This document shows positions 58,829 to 64,000 of a stretch of 64,000 nucleotides of DNA, one piece after another (position 1 is the first letter of the stretch; every line of letters starts with the position of its first letter). The stretch lies in contig NZ_CP114771.1 in the NCBI RefSeq assembly GCF_027366395.1, forward strand, positions 1,426,001 through 1,490,000. The letters are read 5' to 3'. The DNA comes from Endozoicomonas sp. GU-1. GTDB taxonomy: Bacteria; Pseudomonadota; Gammaproteobacteria; Pseudomonadales; Endozoicomonadaceae. The notes beneath the pieces were generated by a model, which saw only the letters and a list, made by a program, of their open reading frames with translations, was not told where the DNA came from and ran no database searches. The position numbers and the translations under genes were made by a program.

Positions 58829-60602
58829 TCAGTAGCTTCTTGCCTTGGGAGGAAATGCCTCCATGGTTGCCGGAGCAAAGTTAACAGCACGCTTACTTAC
58901 TGATTGATCAATCGGTGAGTAAAGCGAGTGCGCCAGCCAGTTTTCATCATCCCGCTCCTGGTAATCATTACGGGCATGAGCACCACGGGACTCTGTTCTG
59001 ACCTCGGCGGAAACAGCTGTTGCATAAGCCACCTGATACAGGTTTTCCAACTCAAGTGCTTCAACCCTGGCGGTGTTGAATGCCTGGCTCTTGTCCTCCA
59101 GATGAAGATTGGCCAGGCGCTCACCCAGCTCATCCAGCAGCTTGAGACCTTTCTGCATGCTCTCACCTTCACGGAACACACCAAAATAGAGCTGCATGGT
59201 GTTCTGCAAGTCAGCACGCACTTTGGCAACGCTTTCACCACTGCTTGATTTGTTCAGACGATCGAGTCGTGACAAGGCTGCTTCCACATCACTGTTCTGA
59301 GGCGTCCACAGAGTCAAAGCCATCTTTCAGGTTTTTCTCAATCTGCAGGCCAGCAGCGCGACCAAAGACCACCAGATCCAGCAGAGAGTTACCACCCAGA
59401 CGGTTGGCACCATGAACAGAAACACAGGCCGCCTCACCACAGGCATAAAGGCCTTCAATCACTTCATCATTACCGGCCCCATCCTGACGCAGAGCCTGAC
59501 CGCCAACATTGGTGGGAATTCCACCCATCATATAATGGCAGGTGGGCACCACAGGTACCGGCACTTTTACAGGATCGGCATGTGCAAAGGTTTTAGACAG
59601 TTCACAGATACCGGGCAGACGCAGGTTCAGAGTCTCTTCACCGAGATGATCCAGCTTCAGCAGAACGTGATCCTTATTGGGACCACAACCACGCCCTTCA
59701 AGAATCTCGATAACCATAGAACGGGCAACGACATCCCGGCCAGCAAGGTCTTTGGCGTTTGGCGCATAACGCTCCATAAAGCGTTCGCCTTCACTGTTAA
59801 TCAGGTAACCACCTTCGCCCCGACAACCCTCTGTTACCAGGACACCTGCACCATGAATACCTGTAGGATGGAACTGCCACATCTCCATATCCTGCATCGG
59901 ATATCCGGCACGCAAAGCCATACCGATACCATCACCGGTATTGATCAGGGCATTGGTAGTGGAAGCGTAAATACGACCTGCACCACCGGTGGCCATGACT
60001 GTGGCCTTTGCTTTGATATAAACGGTTTCGCCACTTTCAATATCAATGGCGATAACACCGGCAACCTGACCTTTCTGATTCTTCACCAGATCAACGGCAT
60101 ACCACTCATTAAGGAAGGTTGTGCCGCCCTTCAGATTAGCCTGATACAAGGTGTGCAGCAGTGCGTGACCAGTACGGTCTGCCGCTGCACAGGTTCTGGC
60201 GGCCTGACCACCCTTACCAAAATCTTTTGACTGACCTCCGAACGGACGCTGGTAAATTCGTCCCTCTTCAGTCCGGGAGAATGGCAAGCCCATATGCTCC
60301 AGCTCGAAAACCGCCTGTGGACCCACCGAACACATATACTCAATAGCGTCCTGGTCACCAATATAGTCAGAGCCTTTCACAGTATCGAACATATGCCAGC
60401 GCCAGTCATCTTTAGGATCGGCACTGGCAATAGCACAGGTGATACCACCCTGGGCAGATACCGTGTGAGAACGGGTAGGAAATACTTTACTGACGCAGGC
60501 CGTTTTAATTCCGGCCTGGGTAAGCTGGAGCGCGGCACGCATGCCTGCTCCCCCACCACCTATAACGATGGCATCATAGGTCAGGGTACGAAGTGCTGAC
60601 AT
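58829..60602 (-). pseudogene. sdhA: Succinate dehydrogenase flavoprotein SdhA, frameshifted
   Basis: Two frames together give ~590 residues, the SdhA length (E. coli 588). The first (to 59289) holds the FAD domain: [13 protein letters not shown], the FAD-linking His in [23 protein letters not shown], and [23 protein letters not shown]. It ends ...[10 protein letters not shown]. The second (from 59323) continues [15 protein letters not shown] with FREGESM, RTESRGAHARND and the ending FPPKARSY. Removing the single C opposite 59294 (minus strand TCAGAACAGTGATG) restores DASE-SDVEAAL exactly as in other SdhA proteins. Both parts are fully conserved, so a sequence error is plausible; otherwise complex II would be lost. 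Confidence 0.9.
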
Positions 60603-60605
60603 CGG

Positions 60606-60974
60606 TTAAAGCCCCCAAAGAATTTGCACGCCCCAGATCACATAACTGAACAGGGCAATAAAGCACACAACCTGCAAAGGAAAACGGATAAGGACGGACT
60701 TACTGCCAAAAGCGCGATCATTAAAATAGTCAGTGGTGATCGTCCACATACCGATCCATGCATGAGCCAGAATAGAGATCAACGCCAGCAGAGTAAAAAT
60801 CCGCATCCAGGTTTCATCAAAGAGCTCACCCCACTGGTCATACTGCAGATCCGGATTGATAACCAGGTAGCCCAGTAGAAACACTGAATAGACACCAAGA
60901 ACCACTGCCGTCAGCCTTTGCAGCATCCAGTCATAAAGCCCACTGCGGGACAAATTGGTGATATTGGTTACCAT
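60606..60974 (-). CDS. sdhD: Succinate dehydrogenase membrane anchor SdhD
   Basis: 122 residues from ATG 60972-60974 (MVTNITNLSRSG), overlapping the sdhC end by 7 bases. Three hydrophobic segments; SGLYDWMLQRLTAVVLG at the quinone-site entrance and HAWIGMWTITTDYF, whose His is the expected haem ligand region. It anchors the SdhAB dimer with SdhC. Confidence 0.93.
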   Translation of the reverse strand: MVTNITNLSRSGLYDWMLQRLTAVVLGVYSVFLLGYLVINPDLQYDQWGELFDETWMRIFTLLALISILAHAWIGMWTITTDYFNDRAFGSKSVLIRFPLQVVCFIALFSYVIWGVQILWGL

Positions 60975-61342
60975 ATCCAAACCCCCGCAAGGATAATCAG
61001 CACTGTTGAAAGAACCAGAGTCACAATAGATCCGAGACTTCCAGACTCCTTGCCATCACCCACATCCATATCCATCAACAGATGTTTCACTCCGGCAATC
61101 AAATGATAAATCAGGGCAGACAAAATACCCCAGATTATGAATTTTGCCAGGGGAGCTGACAGCAAGGCCTTGAGGGCGTCAAATGACTCCTCGGAAGCAA
61201 GCGACAATTCCAGTCCATACAGAAGAAAACCCAAACCAATAAACAGGATGACACCCGATATGCGGTGCAATATCGAAGTGTATGCAGGCAGGGGTAATTT
61301 GATTGTTGTTATATCGAGATTGACAGGTCTTTTGCTATTCAC
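60968..61342 (-). CDS. sdhC: Succinate dehydrogenase cytochrome b556 subunit SdhC
   Basis: 124 residues from a GTG at 61340-61342: the protein then begins VNSKRPVNLDITTIKLPLPA, the standard SdhC N-terminus, and a GGGGC purine run precedes it. An upstream ATG at 61372 adds ten non-conserved residues. The haem/quinone motif SILHRISGV and the haem-ligand region HLIAGVKHLLMD are present, with three membrane helices. First gene of sdhCDAB, divergent from gltA. Confidence 0.94.
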   Translation of the reverse strand: MNSKRPVNLDITTIKLPLPAYTSILHRISGVILFIGLGFLLYGLELSLASEESFDALKALLSAPLAKFIIWGILSALIYHLIAGVKHLLMDMDVGDGKESGSLGSIVTLVLSTVLIILAGVWIW

Positions 61343-61624
61343 TCTTTTGCCCCAACGCTCGGTGGCGTACACAGCAGAATCAGCAAGAACATCCAGGTTC
61401 TCTGGACCCTACGACAAGCAAGTGGAGAAACGCTAAATGCGAAATATACGATTTCCCCTCAATTTAAAGCCGGTGGACCGAAGAACCAACCCTTACGGCT
61501 TCGGGATCGGAGTATATACACTCTAACAGGTAATTACAATTGCTCACCCCGTTAGGCAATTACCCCTAAAAGACCAAGCCGTTTTTCATAGATTTGTTAC
61601 GGATTACATTCATAATCAGTTCGT

Positions 61625-61652
61625 TTGACAAAAAAATTTATGTCTCTATAGT
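61625..61652 (+). promoter_or_regulatory. gltA promoter
   Basis: TTGACA (61625-61630), 16-base A/T-rich spacer, TATAGT (61647-61652). It is a strong sigma-70 match on the gltA strand, implying a ~150-base leader. The sdhC promoter must lie in the same divergent region but is not as clear. Confidence 0.75.
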
Positions 61653-61806
61653 GGTCAAACCGTAAAAGGGAGCTACTTACAACTAATCTGAATATTTTTT
61701 AAACAGACTCCCGGCTTTATTTGTGATTTTTTCCGGCTTCATTTTGTAAAAAGTATCCATCTAAAGTAACTATAACGAGACCAAACGGCATGACAGGAGG
61801 CCATAA

Positions 61807-63099
61807 ATGGCTGACAAGAAAGCTCTACTCTCCATTGACGGCACGGACCAGACACTGGAGTTACCCATTTATTCAGGCTCTCTCGGGCCGGATGTTGTTG
61901 ATGTCAGGGGGCTGACTTCCAACGGTCTGTTCACCTACGATCCGGGCTTTGTTTCCACTGCATCCTGTGAGTCGAAAATTACTTACATCGATGGCGACAA
62001 AGGTATCCTCCTGCATCGTGGCTATCCAATAGAACAGCTGGCTGAGCAGTCTGATTATCTGGAAACCTGTTACCTGCTGCTTTATGGAGACCTCCCAAAC
62101 CGCCAGGAAAAGGAAAAGTTCGAAAACACCATCATGCGTCACACCATGCTCCATGAACAGATGAGCGATCTGTTTTCCGGATTCCGTCGTGATGCTCACC
62201 CAATGGCGGTTATGTGTGGTGTTGTCGGAGCCCTGTCGGCGTTCTATCACGACTCACTGGACATCACCAATGAAGTGCATCGCGAAATCTGTGCCTATCG
62301 CCTGATCTCCAAAATGCCTACGCTTGCTGCCATGGCCTACAAATACTCCATTGGCCAGCCGTTTGTTTACCCACGCAATGACCTGAGCTACGGTGGCAAC
62401 TTCCTCCATATGATGTTTGCCACACCCTGTGAAGAGTATGAAGTCAAGCCTGTTCTGGCCAAGGCAATGGATCGCATTTTCCTGCTCCATGCGGACCATG
62501 AACAGAATGCCTCCACCTCCACCGTTCGTCTTGCAGGCTCTTCGGGAGCCAACCCATTTGCCTGTATTGCTGCCGGTATCGCTGCCCTCTGGGGGCCTGC
62601 TCACGGCGGTGCCAATGAAGCAGTGCTGGTGATGCTGAACGAGATTGGGGATGAAGCCAACATTGATGAGTACATTGCCAAGGCAAAAGACAAAGACGAC
62701 CCATTCCGCCTGATGGGCTTTGGCCACCGTGTTTACAAGAACTTTGACCCTCGCGCCAAAGTAATGAAACAAACCTGCGATGAAGTGCTGACGGAACTGG
62801 GCCTTGAAGATGACCCTCTGTTCCGGATTGCCAAACGTCTGGAGAAAATCGCCCTGGAGGATGAGTACTTTATCAAGAAGAAGCTCTACCCCAATGTGGA
62901 CTTTTACTCCGGGATTATTCTCAAGGCCCTGGGTATTCCAACGGAGATGTTCACGGTAATTTTTGCTACCGGTCGAACTCCGGGCTGGATTGCCCACTGG
63001 CATGAGATGATCAGCGGTGATTATCGTATCGGGCGTCCTCGTCAGCTATACACCGGTGAGACAAAACGTGACTACATAGCTGTAACTGATCGCAGTTAA
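61807..63099 (+). CDS. gltA: Citrate synthase GltA
   Basis: 430 residues (E. coli 427), preceded by GGAGG eight bases before the ATG. Type II-like gammaproteobacterial citrate synthase with the N-terminal domain typical of NADH-regulated enzymes. The catalytic set is visible: [19 protein letters not shown] (first His), [14 protein letters not shown] (second His) and [10 protein letters not shown] (Asp). It condenses oxaloacetate with acetyl-CoA. The gene is divergent from sdhCDAB, as in E. coli and Pseudomonas. A repeat element begins three bases after its stop codon. Confidence 0.97.
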   Translation: MADKKALLSIDGTDQTLELPIYSGSLGPDVVDVRGLTSNGLFTYDPGFVSTASCESKITYIDGDKGILLHRGYPIEQLAEQSDYLETCYLLLYGDLPNRQEKEKFENTIMRHTMLHEQMSDLFSGFRRDAHPMAVMCGVVGALSAFYHDSLDITNEVHREICAYRLISKMPTLAAMAYKYSIGQPFVYPRNDLSYGGNFLHMMFATPCEEYEVKPVLAKAMDRIFLLHADHEQNASTSTVRLAGSSGANPFACIAAGIAALWGPAHGGANEAVLVMLNEIGDEANIDEYIAKAKDKDDPFRLMGFGHRVYKNFDPRAKVMKQTCDEVLTELGLEDDPLFRIAKRLEKIALEDEYFIKKKLYPNVDFYSGIILKALGIPTEMFTVIFATGRTPGWIAHWHEMISGDYRIGRPRQLYTGETKRDYIAVTDRS

Positions 63100-63101
63100 T
63101 C

Positions 63102-63316
63102 CTAGGAGGCTGTCCGAGAATAGCGCCCGAAGCGAGGATGGCAGAAAATTGAGGATAAAAATTTCGTTTTGTGAGGTGAATAGCGGTGCTATTTGCCGAA
63201 CAAAACGGAATTTTTAGACCAATTTGCTGGCACCGCACGACTGCATGGATGCAGGAGCTAGAGCAACGCAGGAGCAGTTGCCGCGTAGGGCAGTCTATTC
63301 TCGGACAGCCTCCTAG
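63102..63316. repeat. Palindromic repeat element, copy 2
   Basis: About 215 bases with ends CTAGGAGGCTGTCCGAG and CTCGGACAGCCTCCTAG. It shares the centre GAATAGCGGTGCTATTTG and the segments TTGAGGATAAAAATTTC and GGAATTTTTAGACCAATTT with the element at 39821-39988, in the same orientation. The right arm carries ~50 extra bases (about 63238-63290, including GCATGGATGCAGGAG) absent from copy 1. No open reading frame is present. Confidence 0.85.
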
Positions 63317-63328
63317 CTGCTTTTCTAT

Positions 63329-63358
63329 CCCGGTATCTCTCGCAAAAGTGATACCGGG
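63329..63358 (+). terminator. Hairpin downstream of gltA
   Basis: Stem CCCGGTATC (63329-63337) with GATACCGGG (63350-63358), 12-base loop. No T-tract follows. It may be the original gltA terminator, now separated from gltA by the repeat element. Confidence 0.4.
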
Positions 63359-63505
63359 CTTAATACCCCCTTTCTGCCCATCGTCTAAACTCAGATAAAT
63401 AATAACTCCTGCAGTTTAAAGCCTGCGCTTGAAACACTGAGTTCTATACATTCTTTCAATCTGGTCACAGCCAATGCTCCTGCTACTAAACGTGAGATCG
63501 TCTTC

Positions 63506-64000
63506 ATGAAAGCGCCCACAGAACTGAAACTCATTACCGCAGAACAGTCTGGCATTGATATCGACATGGCGTATGCGACCAGCAAGAATTTTACCGGACA
63601 TCCGATTTATAAAAGCCACGACTGTTATCTTCACCCACTGGCCGCACAAGGCATCAAACGAGCTGCAGAGCTGTTACGTCTACTGAATTTGAAATTGAAA
63701 GTGTGGGATGCTTTCAGGCCAATAACGGCTCAGGCAGAATTATTCCGGTTTTTTCCTGATCCTGATTATGTTTCCGACCCGGAGAGCGGCCTGTGCAGCC
63801 ATTGCCGAGGGGTAGCAATTGACCTCACTATTATTGACCATTTTGGTCATGAGCTTGAGATGGGAACCCCATTTGATGACTTCCGCCCCCTGGCACACCA
63901 TGGCAATAAACAGATTTCTGCTGAGGCGCAATGCAACCGTCTGCTTCTGGCAGGCGTCATGAATCTTGCTGGCTTTGATCCTTTAGATACTGAATGGTGG
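63506..64000 (+). CDS. ddpX: D-Ala-D-Ala dipeptidase, VanX/DdpX type (C-terminus beyond window)
   Basis: 165 residues are visible from ATG 63506 before the right edge. Zinc dipeptidase of the VanX/DdpX family, which cleaves D-Ala-D-Ala released from peptidoglycan. The hallmarks are VWDAFRP (transition-state Arg), SHCRGVAIDLT (zinc-binding His and Asp of the SxHxxGxAxD pattern) and TEWW at the edge, just before the expected final His. No signal peptide is visible, so it is probably cytosolic, and no vancomycin-resistance genes are seen nearby, so a role in cell-wall recycling is more likely. Confidence 0.9.
   Translation, partial: MKAPTELKLITAEQSGIDIDMAYATSKNFTGHPIYKSHDCYLHPLAAQGIKRAAELLRLLNLKLKVWDAFRPITAQAELFRFFPDPDYVSDPESGLCSHCRGVAIDLTIIDHFGHELEMGTPFDDFRPLAHHGNKQISAEAQCNRLLLAGVMNLAGFDPLDTEWW

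Overview
The window looks like a chromosomal segment of a host-associated marine gammaproteobacterium, most likely Endozoicomonas or a close relative. The evidence is the gammaproteobacterial rRNA, the sdhCDAB-sucAB-lpd-sucCD order, a full Gsp type II secretion system, a menaquinone pathway, and several AT-rich genes encoding eukaryote-like or effector-like proteins (a TRAF/MATH protein and a WASP-like polyproline/WH2 protein). The genus is an inference from gene content; no search was run.

Layout. 1-8603: menaquinone genes menF-menD-menH-menB-menC-menE, all on the minus strand, interrupted by an unrelated plus-strand orphan gene (5844-7079). menE runs off the left edge. 8859-11700: small unknown proteins and a frameshifted putP. 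11917-14532: a large WASP-like protein. 14591-20135: a complete rRNA operon on the minus strand (16S-23S-5S, no spacer tRNA). Its 23S gene carries two long hairpin insertions, at helix 45 and helix 68. 20612-21992: a frameshifted TRAF-like gene. 22215-26259: a radical SAM protein, a periplasmic binding protein, an AbgT-type transporter and a small membrane protein. 26451-29264: a 937-residue protein with a canonical isoprenyl diphosphate synthase domain behind what appears to be a second, degenerate domain of the same fold. 29614-32240: an arsenate-resistance operon (operator, arsR, gap, arsJ). 32403-34570: a translationally coupled pair, one very basic 13-residue-repeat protein and one acidic protein. 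34691-34960: tRNA-Val and tRNA-Asp with promoter and terminator. 35067-46259: type II secretion, gspE-M on minus and gspCD on plus, with a palindromic repeat between gspH and gspG. 46361-49746: menA, a hairpin repeat, and a divergent yqhC/yqhD pair. 49824-63099: TCA-cycle genes on minus (sdhCDAB, sucAB, lpd, sucCD; sdhA frameshifted) with gltA divergent. 63102-63316: a second copy of the palindromic repeat. 63506-end: a partial VanX-type dipeptidase.

How it fits together. The TCA cluster feeds NADH and succinate to respiration, and the men genes supply menaquinone for low-oxygen respiration. A possible FNR box precedes the AbgT gene. The Gsp system exports folded proteins. The eukaryote-like proteins, repeat proteins and the tandem prenyl-synthase protein are candidate host-interaction factors, but nothing in the sequence proves their export.

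Three genes (putP, the TRAF-like gene and sdhA) each carry one single-base frameshift. For sdhA, a central metabolic gene, a sequencing or assembly error is at least as likely as real decay, so all three should be checked together.
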